Source of the DNA: Muribaculaceae bacterium
GTDB taxonomy: Bacteria > Bacteroidota > Bacteroidia > Bacteroidales > Muribaculaceae
DNA length: 64,000 nucleotides
Assembly (NCBI GenBank): GCA_017557665.1
Contig: JAFYYI010000034.1
Location: 1-64,000 of the forward strand
Direction: 5' to 3'
Shown here: positions 8,193 through 20,100 of the stretch, piece after piece
Layout of the letters: each line of letters starts with the position of its first letter
Position numbering within the stretch: the first letter of the stretch is position 1
Translations under genes and position numbers: made by a program
Notes under the pieces: model-generated
The model's input: the letters and a program-made list of their open reading frames with translations, nothing else
The model's database searches: none
Told to the model about the DNA's origin: nothing

Positions 8193-10499
8193 TCATTTGA
8201 GCATGAGTTTTGTGGTCTTTTCTCTGATTCTCACGATGTAGGTTCCGCTAGCATTGACAGGAATCTCATTGCGTCCAGCCTGGAGGCCGACTTTCTTAAC
8301 ATGTCCCGCTATATCGCTAATGATCGCGCTCTGCTCTATAGGACTATAGATGATGATATGATGCCCCTCGGCATAAACCTTTGAACTCATTAATAACTCT
8401 TCAACGCCGGTAGCTGGAACGCCATTTGTATTGATTGACGTTACAGAATCGCTAATCTCATTGCCTGCTTCGTCTCCCCCTCCTGGTTCAACCATTGTAA
8501 TATTAATAGGCTTGTTTTTCACATAACACAGAGAGACGGTCTTAGAAGAAGCGCTGCCACCGCTTATCACTACTTCGGCTATTGCCCGCTGAAGGCTGCT
8601 GGGTGCGTTACACGAAACCGAAACATTTACACCGCCAGCAGCTTCGGATGCAGTGATTGAGGTCTTGTTAAGTGTGAAGTAGCTTTTTCCAGTACCCTGG
8701 ATAGCCAGAGTGAGGTTACCCGTCAAATCGGTGCCTGTTACCTTGAATGATTTTGAGCTACTCTTATCGTATGTCAATGAATTGACGCTGGTCGTGATAA
8801 GAGGGTTGATACATTTGCCTGTAATGCTGACTTTTTTGTCTGCGGCACTACCGCCCTTGATTGTCAGTGTCGCGTTGTTTGTTCCTCTGGTAGTCGCTTT
8901 ATAGATTACTGCCACGGTTTTGCCTGCCTTTGCTTCCTCGGCTGTGATTGAGGTTGGGCTGACAGTATAATATGAGCTATTTGTTGACAGTGTCAGCTTG
9001 CCAGTTAAGTTAACACCCGTCACTTTGATATTCTTTGTGACGGTCTTACCTTTAATGACGTTGCCAAATGCCACCGAAGTGGGACTTGTTGTGATGGTTC
9101 GGTTTACAGCAGACCCCTTGAGAGCAACCGTTTTGCATGAAAGCAAGCTACCACAGTCAATAGTCAGTGTTGCGGCGTGGGTACCTGCAGCAGTAGGCTT
9201 GTAAGTCACGGTCACAGTCGCGCCATTAGTCGCTTCGCTCTTAGTAATCCGTGTCTTGTCAAGTGAGAAAACTCCAGACGGGCCTGTCAGTTTTAAAGAC
9301 AAATCTCCAATCAAGTTGGTTCCCTTCACAGTAACTGATGTAGTATAGATCATTCCTACAGTCTTATTGCTAAATGTAACAGAAGAGGGAGTGACCTTGA
9401 GTGATATATTTGGAGCCAAACCTACAAGCATCTTTTGGTACGAATTAAACTTATATCCAAAGCTATTAAATTCACCTAATGAAAAATAGCCATTACATTC
9501 ACCATCACAACCCCAGTTAATATGATAATCTCCAGAAGTATTGTAACCATCAATAACAAAAACATGTCCAAAATCATTCTTATCGTCATCATCAGCAGCA
9601 CTTTCATCATCTTCTGCTCTATATAACACCGGTCTTCCGGCATTAAGTTCACTTTTCAGCCAATTGTGCCATTGTGAGTCGGTAATGTCATCAGTTTTCC
9701 TTTTCACAACGGCACTTGAACTGTAATTAAATGTATTTACCATAGCTGATCGTGCTTTTGCTATATTAGAATTGCTGCTTTTAAGTTGATAATCTGTTAA
9801 CACCGCCTGACCAACATAACGCATAAGCCATGACATAGCATCATCTGTCTTACTATAACTCAATTCTTTACTCGGTAAACTTCCGACATTAATCTTATTA
9901 GTAGAAGTGGTATAGGCACTCAATGCAGGTGATGAACTCGGATAAGACCAATACTGCATAATCTGAGCCAATGCTGTAGCCACACAACCTGTTCTGCAAT
10001 GTTCTCCTTGATACTTAGGACAATGATTATAATAAGGGGTGTCCTGTCCCCAATTGGTCTTGAGTAACGGAGAAACACTTGATGCCATCAAGGGCGGAGT
10101 GTTTTGAGAAGCCTTCTCTACTTTGAGTTTGGGATGTGTTTGCAGGAACTCAATCTGCTTTTTGTAAGTTCCCAGCAGGCAACGCATACCGCAGGGAATG
10201 TTATTGATATCAAACAGGCCATCACCATATGCTAAAACATCTTTAGCACGATCATCACCTGAAACTATCACAAAACCATCTCCCGTGTTGAATACATAAA
10301 ACACTGGCTGATCCTTGATTATACTGCTTTTTTCTGCATATGCCAGTTTTAATTGATAACCTCTAGGAGTATTAAGGTGACCATTAAGATTGATAAAATT
10401 CGATGCAACCGACTGAGCCCGAAATAAATCTACAGGAGCTGTCCATCCTTGAAATGATAGAAGCATAAGGGAAACGAGTAATAATAATGTCTTTTTCAT
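8193..10499 (-). CDS. Secreted C10 family cysteine protease with T9SS C-terminal signal
   Basis: 768 residues. A signal peptide (to about 20) and a streptopain-inhibitor-like propeptide (about 25-130) precede a C10 catalytic domain with nucleophile C172 (RTGCVATALAQIMQYW) and H312 (FGHVFVIDGYN), then HINWG. Four repeated beta domains of about 85-100 residues follow (about 360-690, recurring TGxLTL and GGSxxxKTVxLxG), resembling ASPM/SPD2/Hydin or Ig-like modules. The tail (GRNEIPVNASGTYIVRI, ending KLMLK) fits a type A T9SS sorting domain, so the protein is likely exported by type IX secretion. Relatives include P. gingivalis PrtT and Prevotella interpain. An acidic insertion (EDDESAADDDDKND) just before the active His is unusual. 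It is read toward the deiminase gene. Confidence 0.9.
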   Translation of the reverse strand: MKKTLLLLVSLMLLSFQGWTAPVDLFRAQSVASNFINLNGHLNTPRGYQLKLAYAEKSSIIKDQPVFYVFNTGDGFVIVSGDDRAKDVLAYGDGLFDINNIPCGMRCLLGTYKKQIEFLQTHPKLKVEKASQNTPPLMASSVSPLLKTNWGQDTPYYNHCPKYQGEHCRTGCVATALAQIMQYWSYPSSSPALSAYTTSTNKINVGSLPSKELSYSKTDDAMSWLMRYVGQAVLTDYQLKSSNSNIAKARSAMVNTFNYSSSAVVKRKTDDITDSQWHNWLKSELNAGRPVLYRAEDDESAADDDDKNDFGHVFVIDGYNTSGDYHINWGCDGECNGYFSLGEFNSFGYKFNSYQKMLVGLAPNISLKVTPSSVTFSNKTVGMIYTTSVTVKGTNLIGDLSLKLTGPSGVFSLDKTRITKSEATNGATVTVTYKPTAAGTHAATLTIDCGSLLSCKTVALKGSAVNRTITTSPTSVAFGNVIKGKTVTKNIKVTGVNLTGKLTLSTNSSYYTVSPTSITAEEAKAGKTVAVIYKATTRGTNNATLTIKGGSAADKKVSITGKCINPLITTSVNSLTYDKSSSKSFKVTGTDLTGNLTLAIQGTGKSYFTLNKTSITASEAAGGVNVSVSCNAPSSLQRAIAEVVISGGSASSKTVSLCYVKNKPINITMVEPGGGDEAGNEISDSVTSINTNGVPATGVEELLMSSKVYAEGHHIIIYSPIEQSAIISDIAGHVKKVGLQAGRNEIPVNASGTYIVRIREKTTKLMLK

Positions 10500-10904
10500 A
10501 AAGTCAATGCTAAAATGGTTAATAAGAGTTTTGTCCTCTGTGAAATTAGACTTTTAATAATGTGTGTATTCAATAATAATCGTATTATTTCACGATTGTA
10601 AAATATTTTTACATAATAGTGTCAATTTATTATACAGTTGTGCTGATTCTGGTAATGATTTTCTGGATGAGCTTTTATATGCCGCCGAGATATTGTGCCC
10701 TGATGTTCTTGTGTCGGGGCATCGATCCGCCATACCTCTTTGAGGCAAAGAGCAAGACCCTATCCGCGTGTGTGTTGCCTTAAATTTAGGTATTTGAGAC
10801 AAAACCGAAATCTATTAGCGAACAATAATGATTTGAAATAAACTCGTCATGCATCTTACCGTTGTATCTGCATTACTGGACAGAGTCGTGAAGAGAATGG
10901 TCTG
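10500..10904. other. Intergenic region with two small hairpins
   Basis: 405 bases between the NRPS operon end and the protease start, both on the minus strand. It holds stem-loops at 10696-10721 (TGCCCTGA / TCGGGGCA) and 10736-10752 (CTCTTTG / CAAAGAG). They may terminate or process the NRPS operon message, but neither has a convincing T-run. No clear -7 box for the protease was found. Confidence 0.4.
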
Positions 10905-11465
10905 TTATTTGGTGGTACAGGTGGTTAGGATGTAGGCAGGATGGTGGATGGTGGTGAAATGGCAAGATGTTGCCAGGTCAAGAATGTCGGCGACGTCGCC
11001 ATTGAGAGGACCACCTGTCATCTTAAAGAAGCTCTCTTTCATGGTCCATAAACGGGTGAAGGTCACAGCAGGACTTGACGAAGTCAAGATCTGAGACATC
11101 TCATTGTCGTTCATCACGCGGCGCGCCACTTCCTCGTCATATTGATCCAGCGTCTCGATATCCACACCTACTAGCTTGTCACTGAGCACACAAGCCACTA
11201 CCTCATGGCAGTGGCTTAGGCTAAAGTGTATGTCGGGATATCCTTTCAACAGGGGCTTCCCATTGGCATTCCGGCTGAATTCAGGAAGTTCTTCAATGCC
11301 ATATTCCAATCGCAAAGCTTTTTGCAACAAGAGATAGGCCACGACTGACAAACGCCGGTCACGTTCTTGACGATAACGCAAGGCATAGTCACGGCGCGAT
11401 GGACAGACCTGATTGAGGGCTTCGTTCAAATCAAAATCCCATATGTGGTCGTCAATATAGATCAT
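10905..11465 (-). CDS. Sfp-type 4'-phosphopantetheinyl transferase
   Basis: 186 residues. The family motifs are in place: FSLSH (81-85), VGVDIE (99-104, Mg-binding D102 and E104) and WTMKESFFK (140-148, with K143, E144 and K148). It transfers phosphopantetheine from CoA to the serine of carrier domains. As last gene of the NRPS operon it should activate the two T domains of the synthetase. Its start overlaps the MATE gene stop by 4 bases (ATGA), indicating translational coupling. It is a little shorter than the usual 200-240 residues, as in compact Sfp forms. Confidence 0.92.
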   Translation of the reverse strand: MIYIDDHIWDFDLNEALNQVCPSRRDYALRYRQERDRRLSVVAYLLLQKALRLEYGIEELPEFSRNANGKPLLKGYPDIHFSLSHCHEVVACVLSDKLVGVDIETLDQYDEEVARRVMNDNEMSQILTSSSPAVTFTRLWTMKESFFKMTGGPLNGDVADILDLATSCHFTTIHHPAYILTTCTTK

Positions 11466-12781
11466 GACTTCAATTCGAACCGGATGTGTCGACTCTTGTG
11501 CAGCGCGAAGATGACCACAGCTTCAATAACGTAGGCAATGAGGTAGCTGTACCAGATGTGCTGGGGCATCCACTTGGCCATAATCCACAACACGGGAATG
11601 ACTGTGAGTGACAGGGCAAATGAGATGAACAGCGCCATCGAGTGCTGGCCATAGAGCTTATAGATAATCATCAACACATAAATGTAGCAGAAGGGAATAA
11701 AGCTCAGTGCAAAAATCCTCAGTGCATAGTTGCACTCGCTGGCCGAAGCAGCATCCTCGGCACCAAACAACATGGTGATAATTTGCGGCCAGATCAGGAC
11801 CAGCAGACAGGTGATGCCCATTGCCGTAGTGATAAACCGCAGTGATTTGTGTACGACGAATGAGAAGGCCTCATTGTTGCCAGTACCCGCTTGGATGGCA
11901 CCAAGTGATTGCAGTGTGCGGCAAGTTCCGGCAACAAACAGGTTGTAAATCTGCAGCAGGTTCATGCAGACCGAGAAAGCAAAAATACCTGTTCGGCCCA
12001 TCGTGGACAACACTGTGGTATTGGCCGTCAGTAACAACAAAGTCAGGCAAATCGACGCCACAGCAAGCGGTGCTCCCTGAGAGACGATTTTCAGGAATTC
12101 AGGTTGGTCATGCTTGAGTGTGAGGCACAAGTTGTTGTTCTTGTACCTGAAGTGATGCAACATGATAGCGATACCCACAAGATGACCCACAACGGTAGCC
12201 ATTGATGAACCCGTGATGCCCCAACCAAACCACTGGATGAATACAAGGTCAAGCATCAAGTTGACAGCATTGTCAATAATAATGGCCATTGATGCCAAGC
12301 GTGGACTGCCATCAACACTAATCATCGCACTGAAGGTCCACATCATCATGTAGGCCGGCGCACCCAGGAGCATGGGCAAGAGGTACTCCTCACATTGCTT
12401 TAAGAGCAACTCATTGTTGCACAACAGGTGGGCCACAGGAGCATTAGCTGTCAGGCCGACGAGCGTGAAGCACAGGCCAATCACGAAGTTGATGATGACA
12501 GCTAACGTGAAAACGTAGGTTGCACGCTTCTTGTCTTTCTTGCCCAGGGCATTGCCCACAATCATACTTGCGCCCATGCCCAAGAGCAGGTTGATGGTCA
12601 TGTAGAGTTGCGCAACGGGCTTGGAAAGGTTGATGGCACTCACACCGTCCTGCCCGATGAGGTTTCCCACAATAATGCCATCGACAACATTACCCAAACA
12701 CCCCGACAAAGTGATGAGCACCGACGACCAGAGGAAACGGCTAAATTGAGTGGAGAGAGCGGATTTTTCTTCGTTAGTCAT
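11462..12781 (-). CDS. MATE family efflux transporter
   Basis: 439 residues with about 12 membrane segments in two homologous halves. Early features are the conserved GNVVDGIIVGNLIGQDGVSAINLSKP region in helix 1-2 and LLGMGASMIVGNALGKKDKKRA at the helix 2-3 loop. MATE proteins export small molecules with Na+ or H+ exchange. Position between the ligase and phosphopantetheinyl transferase genes makes export of the NRPS product, or self-protection, the likely role. Gap to the ligase gene is 27 bases. Confidence 0.92.
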   Translation of the reverse strand: MTNEEKSALSTQFSRFLWSSVLITLSGCLGNVVDGIIVGNLIGQDGVSAINLSKPVAQLYMTINLLLGMGASMIVGNALGKKDKKRATYVFTLAVIINFVIGLCFTLVGLTANAPVAHLLCNNELLLKQCEEYLLPMLLGAPAYMMMWTFSAMISVDGSPRLASMAIIIDNAVNLMLDLVFIQWFGWGITGSSMATVVGHLVGIAIMLHHFRYKNNNLCLTLKHDQPEFLKIVSQGAPLAVASICLTLLLLTANTTVLSTMGRTGIFAFSVCMNLLQIYNLFVAGTCRTLQSLGAIQAGTGNNEAFSFVVHKSLRFITTAMGITCLLVLIWPQIITMLFGAEDAASASECNYALRIFALSFIPFCYIYVLMIIYKLYGQHSMALFISFALSLTVIPVLWIMAKWMPQHIWYSYLIAYVIEAVVIFALHKSRHIRFELKS

Positions 12782-12808
12782 AACGATAACTACTACTACT
12801 TCTTCTAC

Positions 12809-14158
12809 TTAATCTTGGATATTGACATAGAGTGGAATCTTGCCGCCTCGCTCATTGGGAATGAGTGGCTCCTCGGACCAAGTGAAGCGAGCTTCGGGAC
12901 AGCCCATCTCGGTCATGAACTCATGCAGACGGACACACAATGATGATAACACGTGGGACGGTTCGCTCTTGCACACACCTCTCACCTCCAAAGTGGTGTC
13001 GTCAACCTGGACAAACTGGAAATTCACCAGGTCTGGCCACACTTTCGCCTTGGAATACAGTCCTGCCACACTATAGTTCTTGCCGGCAGCCGTGAACACG
13101 GGGAACGTGCGGCCCTGCACCTTGAGAATGGGCATGTTGGAGCATTCCTCATGTGACGGGAGAACGCGCACCATGTCGTTCACATAATAGCGGATCACGG
13201 GCTGAATAAAGTTGCTGAGGTCGGTGATGAGAACACCTTCGGACCATTCATCGGAATCATGAATCGGACGGCGGTCGGCATCCACGGGTTCAACAATGAC
13301 CCAATCATCGTTGATGTGGAGATGCGGGCAGTTGTGTGTCATAGCCACTTCGCCACCCTCGGTCATGCAGTAGTTGTTGCCCACGGGACACTGGAACGCT
13401 TCTCGCAACAATTGCCAGTTCTCTTCGGTAAGGGTCTCGGCCGACGTTACCAGGTGCTTGAGCGAGATGTGTAGACGACCTTGCAGCTGCTCTATAGCCA
13501 GTTGGACCACCATCGAGGGGTAACCGGCCATGGTCTCGGGCTGAAAATCGTTGAGTTTTTTCACAATACTTTCAACGCTTTCTATCGCATTGATGCCCAA
13601 TAAGTTGTGGACATACTCGGGGTTGTTGGCCTTGATACGGAGGAATGCACTATAACTCGAGGCGCCTTTAGCCATGGAGATGACCGAGGCACGGCGATGC
13701 TTGGCAATGGACAGCATGTCGGGGGCCGTGCCCTTCAGCAAGCGCTGGCCGATGAGCTGGGCATGAATCTTGTTGTGATAGTCGTCACGCACCATGAGCA
13801 ACGGGTTGCCTGTGCTGCCCGAGGTGTGGAGGGCAGTATACTCACCCAGCAGCAGCGAACGGTCTTTCTCGGCATCACGTTCCAGATACTTGGTCACCAT
13901 GTCCTTGTTGATTCGACGATCTGTTACCCAATCGTCAAAGTTGGCAACAAGTTCAGGCTTCTCGGTAGAAGGAAGATCAGTGAGTTCAAAATCCTCAGGT
14001 ATGTTGGCATAAAGTTTGGCGAAATAGGGAGAATTTTCCCTTGCATACTTCACCAGTTCATGCAGACGCTGGCGCCGCACTTCGGCACGCTGGGCAACAG
14101 TCATTTGCTCACCCTCGGCAACGAGGCGTTTGGCCTCCTCTATTGAAATCGTTCTCAT
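12809..14158 (-). CDS. PaaK-like adenylate-forming ligase
   Basis: 449 residues of the phenylacetate-CoA ligase/adenylating superfamily. The phosphate-binding loop is LHTSGSTGNPL, followed by a YCMTEGGEVA segment (the usual Y-x-x-TE motif), a DLSNFIQPVIRYYVND motif, and a C-terminal lid lacking an obvious GK.x.K catalytic lysine near the end. It lies 24 bases after the NRPS stop. Since the NRPS begins with a condensation domain, this enzyme may activate the acyl or aryl group that caps the peptide. Whether it loads CoA or a carrier protein, and which acid it uses, cannot be told. Confidence 0.8.
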   Translation of the reverse strand: MRTISIEEAKRLVAEGEQMTVAQRAEVRRQRLHELVKYARENSPYFAKLYANIPEDFELTDLPSTEKPELVANFDDWVTDRRINKDMVTKYLERDAEKDRSLLLGEYTALHTSGSTGNPLLMVRDDYHNKIHAQLIGQRLLKGTAPDMLSIAKHRRASVISMAKGASSYSAFLRIKANNPEYVHNLLGINAIESVESIVKKLNDFQPETMAGYPSMVVQLAIEQLQGRLHISLKHLVTSAETLTEENWQLLREAFQCPVGNNYCMTEGGEVAMTHNCPHLHINDDWVIVEPVDADRRPIHDSDEWSEGVLITDLSNFIQPVIRYYVNDMVRVLPSHEECSNMPILKVQGRTFPVFTAAGKNYSVAGLYSKAKVWPDLVNFQFVQVDDTTLEVRGVCKSEPSHVLSSLCVRLHEFMTEMGCPEARFTWSEEPLIPNERGGKIPLYVNIQD

Positions 14159-14182
14159 TGTTGTTGTATTTTGTTCTAAATG

Positions 14183-17100
14183 TTATTCAAAGAATCCGAA
14201 TCCGCCGATGGCGTTGAGCATACGCTCCACATAGTCCCATGACGTGGGAGACCAAGCAAAGCCAAGGCGGTAGAGCACCTGTGTCGTGTAGTCATTATCA
14301 CGCTTCACATCAGTGGTCTTTTGTCCATGAGCCATATCCTGATAGGCTAACAATGAGGATAACTGTTTGGCCTTCACAGGATCTTCCTTGGCTTGCTCAA
14401 TAGCCTCGGCAAATTCTTCCTGCTCTACAAAGCGCACACCGTCACCCACTGTGGTAAGTCCCTCAAGCACGTCACCGAGGAACTGTGTGTGGATGTTGTA
14501 GGGATGGAAGACGCAGCAATCAGTCGGGGCCGTTGTGAGCAGGAGTATGGCCTTTGCCACCTCGTTGATTGGCGAGAACTCGACCGGCTTGTTGCGCATG
14601 CTGTAAGGACAGCATCCCAGCATGTTATAGACCTTGATGCGTCCCATGAACGAGTTGGTCTGGAAATTGGCCTGGAACTCGCCATCGGTAGAGCGGGCCG
14701 CAAGGTTGCCCACGCGCATGATTTTGGCATTCAGTCCGTGCAGGGCTACGGCATTAAGGATCAAACGCTCGGCTATGAATTTTGAGTATATGTACTTGTT
14801 GCCCAAGAACTGGCCCATATACAAGCGTTGCTCGGTGAAGATGTCACTCTTGACCTCACCGGCCCACAGACCGCGAGTGCTGGCAGTGGACACATGCACG
14901 AGCTTGGCGCCTGTCTTGAGGCAGTAGTCGACACAGCGCTGTGCTCCACCGATGTTCACGTCCTCAATCTCGGTGCCCTCGCTGAAATGTTTTACGATGG
15001 CGGCACAGTTGAAGACCGTGTCAACCTTCAGAGCCTCGCCGAAGTCGCTCGTCACGTCGCCAAGGACGATGTGCAGGCGTTTGCCGAACAGGTCCTTGAA
15101 GGCATCCGAGAAGTAGTAGAACAGGAGTGTGCGTAAGCGGTTCTCGGCAGCCTCTGGATTCTTGCCGCGCACGAGGCAATAGATATTCTCGGCTTCTGAA
15201 TCGATGAGTTCACGCAGGATGTGGATGCCCAGATAGCCCGTGGCACCTGTGAGCAGCACGTTACCCAACTGCTGACGCTCGCCATTGCGGAAGTTGGTAA
15301 GCGTGTTGCGCATCAGCAGGTTATTAATGGCCGTGTAGTCAAAGCCGGTAATCTCGTCGTTGCCCTCGTCACCATTCTCGCCCGTGATGAGGCGTGCCAG
15401 CTGACGAGGAGTGGGATTGGCGAACACATCACCATAGGCCACATGCAGCCCGGCCTTATCGGCCTCGATGATGACACGTGTCACAACGAGCGAAGTACCG
15501 CCCAACTCAAAGAAGTTGTCGGTGGCGCCCACCTTGTCCATTTGCAAGATGTCAGCGAAAATTTCACAGAAATTGCGCTCAGTATCGTTGGCAGGCTCCA
15601 CCTGTGCCGAACTGAAGGCCAGTTCGGGCTCTGGTAAAGCTTTCACGTCGGTCTTGCCATTGGGCGTCATGGGCATCTCCTTCAACTGCAGGTAAGCAGT
15701 GGGTACCATGTATTGTGTCAAACTCTTGGAAATTTCGGCCTTGAGGGCATCCGGAGCAATCTCGCGGTCGGCAGTATAATAAGCACAAAGGTGTTCCTTG
15801 CCACCGAGTTTGCGAATCAAGATGACGACTTTCTTCAAGCCATCGACCTTGAGCATCACATTCTCGATTTCGCCCAGTTCAATGCGAAGACCACGAAGCT
15901 TGATTTGGTGGTCGGTACGACCCAAAATCACCACATCACCGTCAGGCAGCCACTTGGCATAGTCGCCCGACTTGTAGATGCGCGTGCCGTGGTAGTCGAT
16001 GAAGCGTTCACGCGTCATCTCGTCCAGGTTGTTATAGCCGTGAGCCACGCCGCGTCCGCCGATGTACAATTCACCGACAACACCCACCGGCAGCTCATTG
16101 CCGTCCTGATCAACGATATACTCAATAACGTTCAACTGCGGCTTGCCTACGGTTACGATAGCAGCATCGGTCAACTCCTTGTTATTGGATGCCACAGTAA
16201 TCTCGGTGGGGCCATAGCAGTTGAAGATGCGAGCCTTAGTCACTTTCCTAATCTGTTCAAGCAACTGGTCGGAGAATTTCTCACCACCGGCGCGCACAAT
16301 GTCGATACGGCTGATGGCATCGCAGAAGTCCTTGCTCGTCAGCCAGGTCATCCAGCGTGACGGTGTACCCGATACCATATTAATGTGTTCGTCGTTGATG
16401 AGTTGTGCCAAGTCAAGCGGGTTATTAGCCTGCTCTTCGGTGGCAACAATTAATGTCTTGCCGTTGAAATAGGCAGTACCGATGTCTTGTAAAGCGGCAT
16501 CGAACGAAATGGTCGTCACGCTCAAGATGCGCTTGGCATCGGTCATCACACCGTTGGCAAACACATTGGCCGGATGTCCATAGAGGTAATTGCAGATACC
16601 CTTGTGATGCAGCATCACGCCTTTAGGACGACCTGTCGAACCACTGGTATAAATCAGATAAGCGAGGTCATCGGACGTGATGTCGGTTGTGACTTTGCCA
16701 TCATTTTCATCATTGATGAGGTCTTCCACATCGATGGCCTTACCGGCTGGGACGGTATCCATGCGATCAGCAGTGGTGATGATGTATCGGGCCTCACTGT
16801 CCTCGAGGATAAGTTTCACACGGTCGGCGGGATACTCGGGATCGCAGGGGATGTAGGCTGCACCCGATTTCAAGACGCCGAACAGCGCCAACACGAGGCG
16901 GCTCGTGCGTGGCAGCAACAGGGCTACACGGTCCCGTTCAACCACACCTCGTTTCCTAAGAGCCGCCGCGATGCGGCTGGTCACTTCATCCATTTCCTTA
17001 TAGGTGAAGCGATTGTCGACGGCAACCAGCGCCTCTTGGTCAGGCTGGGTTTGGGCAAAATGTCCAATGCACTCGTGGAAGAACCTAAACGGAGCCTCAC

Positions 17101-20100
17101 CTGAAGCCGTCTGGCGCAAGTGATTCAATTCCTCTTCCTGGCCCTTGCTCACGATGGACAACTGGCGAAGTTTAGCCTGCGGCTGCTCCATCATTCTCGC
17201 GGCAACAGCAGCAATGTTCTCGGCCAATCCACGGCCAACACGCTCACTGTAAACAGCATCGTCATATTGCACGACAACGCCACGGGACTCAATCTTGATA
17301 TTGATTTTGAATTTGGGAACTTTCAGTTCCAGCAACTCCTGCCCGATGGGCTTGCCATCAACAGTATACTGCGAGAGCACGCCCACCTGATAGGCGTAGG
17401 CGATAGCAGGGCGGAAGCCATAGTCGGTGGCGATGCGGGCAAAGGGATAATCCTCGTGGCGCAGCGTTTGATCAAAGGTGTCGCTTGCCTGCCGCAGGAA
17501 TTCGCCTACCGTCACATCACTGATATCCAGACCCAAAGCCAAGGTGTTTACAAACATGCCCACAGTGTCGGCTATCTTGAGGTTGCTGCGGCCACTGCTG
17601 ACAGTACACAGGTACACCTCACGGTTATTGGTATAGCGTGACACTACATAGGCCGTGGCGGCAAGGAACAGATGAGCCGGAGTCACTTCCTGGCTTCGAC
17701 AGAAGGTTGCTGCTTTCTCCAAATCAACAGGGCAAACGGCCTCGCCAATAAATCCCTGCTCATCGCTCTTTGGCAGATCGGTGGGAATTTCGCTGGCGCC
17801 TTCACAGGTCTGCAATTTCTCGGCAAAGAACTGTTGTGCAGCCTTGAAGGTTTCAGTTTCCTCGGCAGCCTGCTGGTCGGTGACGAAGTCCAGATAATTA
17901 TACGACTCCTTGTCCACTGCCCCACCCTCAAGCAGCAAATTGATCTGCCTGATGAGAAGGTCGGCTGAGCCACCGTCAAATACCAGGTGATGAACGTCCA
18001 GCAACAAGCGGACACCGGCCTCGGTCTTCACCACCTCGGCACGGTACAGCGGAGCCTTCTGGAGATTGAAGGGACGCACAAACTCTTTTTTATATTCAGC
18101 CAGTTTCTCCTCGGTCATCTCAGTGATAGGCACATCAACGGGCACACTGTCCTCGGTTGTCTGAATAATCGTTTCGCCCTCGGTTGTGAAATGGACACTT
18201 AACTCGGGATGTGCCCCAATGACTTGCTTCACAGCGTCGGCGAGACTGTTGGCATCAGTACCATCGGGATATGACAACAGGTAAGGAATGTTATAAATAG
18301 TCGAAACCGGATTCTTGAGACACTCGAAATAGACACCTGTCTGAGCATAGGACAGCGGAGCTCTAGTCAGTGCCGAGTGGGTTGATGTCGCTTCATTTTG
18401 CGTTTCTGCATTTCCGCCAGCAAGCATTGCTTTGAGAATTTCGTTCTCAATGGATTGTATGGTACCGGTCTTGACGAGACTGCGGGAGTCAAGAGTCACG
18501 CCATAGCGCTTATTGACCTGAACGGCCAGTTTGATAGCCGAAATTGAAGTCAATCCGGCATAACCCAATACCGTCATCACACCGAAGTCCTTATTGTTGA
18601 CAATGTCGGCAATAAGATCATGCAGTTCCTTCTCCAACACGTTCATGGGAACGTTGCTCTCCTCGATAGCTGTAGCCTTTTTCTCGGGCTTGGGCAGAGC
18701 ACGCTTGTTGACCTTCTGATTTTGGTTCAGGGGGATAGCATCTATCTGCATGGTAACAGCAGGAACCATATAGGGCGGTTTCTGGTCAAGGATGAAGTTG
18801 TTGAGCGCTTCAATGTCCACTTGCTCGTCACTAACGATGTAGGCTGCGATGAACTTGCCACCACCCTCTTCTTCAAATGCTTGCACGGTGGCGTCTTTGA
18901 TACCGGGAAATTCGCGGATGATGCTCTCGACCTCCTTCAACTCGATGCGGAAACCGCGAATCTTAACCTGTCCGTCACGGCGTCCCACAAACTGGATGTC
19001 GCCTGAGGGCAGATAACGCACAATATCGCCCGTGCGATAAATGCGGCAATATTTCTCTTCGTCGGTGAACGGGTTGTCGATGAATACTTCGGCGGTCTTC
19101 TCGGGACGGTTCAGATAGCCACGGCTCACTTGCGGGCCAGCCACCCACAATTCGCCGGCGGCTCCCACTGGCAAGCGATGACCTTGCGGGTCAACGATAT
19201 ACAGCCGAACGTTTTTCGGTGCTTTGCCAATAGGTATCTCCTTCATCTTCCTATCTACATGATAGTAGGTGATGAAAACCGTTGATTCGGTCGGGCCATA
19301 GAGGTTATAGAACTTAATGCCCTGGGGCGGCGTGATTGATGCCAGTTTCTCACCGCCAGTTGAGAGATACTGCAGCGTGTGGTTCTCCACACTGGTAGCA
19401 AACTGGTAGCCGACTTGTGTCGTCATGAACGAGTGGGTGATGCCGTTCTGTTCGAAATATTCGTTGAGGGCAATGAGGTCGAGACGTAACTCCTCGGGGA
19501 CAATATATACCGTCGCGCCGCAAGTCAGTGCCGGGTAGGTATCCATCATGTTGGCGTCAAAACCATAGCTGGCATAAGCTGCCACTTTGCATCCTGGCTC
19601 AAGATTGAACATGAGGTGGTACCAATGGCAGAAGGCCACAAGGTTTCCGTGTGTCAACTGGCAGCCTTTGGGAATACCTGTCGAGCCAGAAGTATAGAGC
19701 AGAATGAGCAATTGGTCAGGCTTGATGTCCACTTTTGGGGCGGGCAGTGCCGGCAATGCCATGATGTCCTTGGTCAACAGCACCTCGCCCTGGTATTCGT
19801 CAACGATGGGACGCAATTCCTCATCGGCAATCAGCAACTTGGCATTGGCATCCTGCATCATGAAGTTGAGTCGCTCCTTGGGGTAAGACGGGTCAAGGGG
19901 TTGATAGCCACATCCGGCCTTAAGCACGCCCAGCGAAGCAATAGGCATCCATTCACAACGGGGAATGAGTACCGACACGACGTCCTCGGTGCCCAGGCCC
20001 TTGCTGGCGATATAGGCGGCTATATGGTCGCTGATTTCGTCGACTTGGGCATAGGTGAAACGCTTGTCCAGATATACGGCGGCTATAGCGTCCGGCGTGG

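Noticed and set aside
10590..10802. 70-residue minus-strand ORF between the protease and NRPS operon
   Set aside because: No domain, no start context, and it runs through two hairpins.
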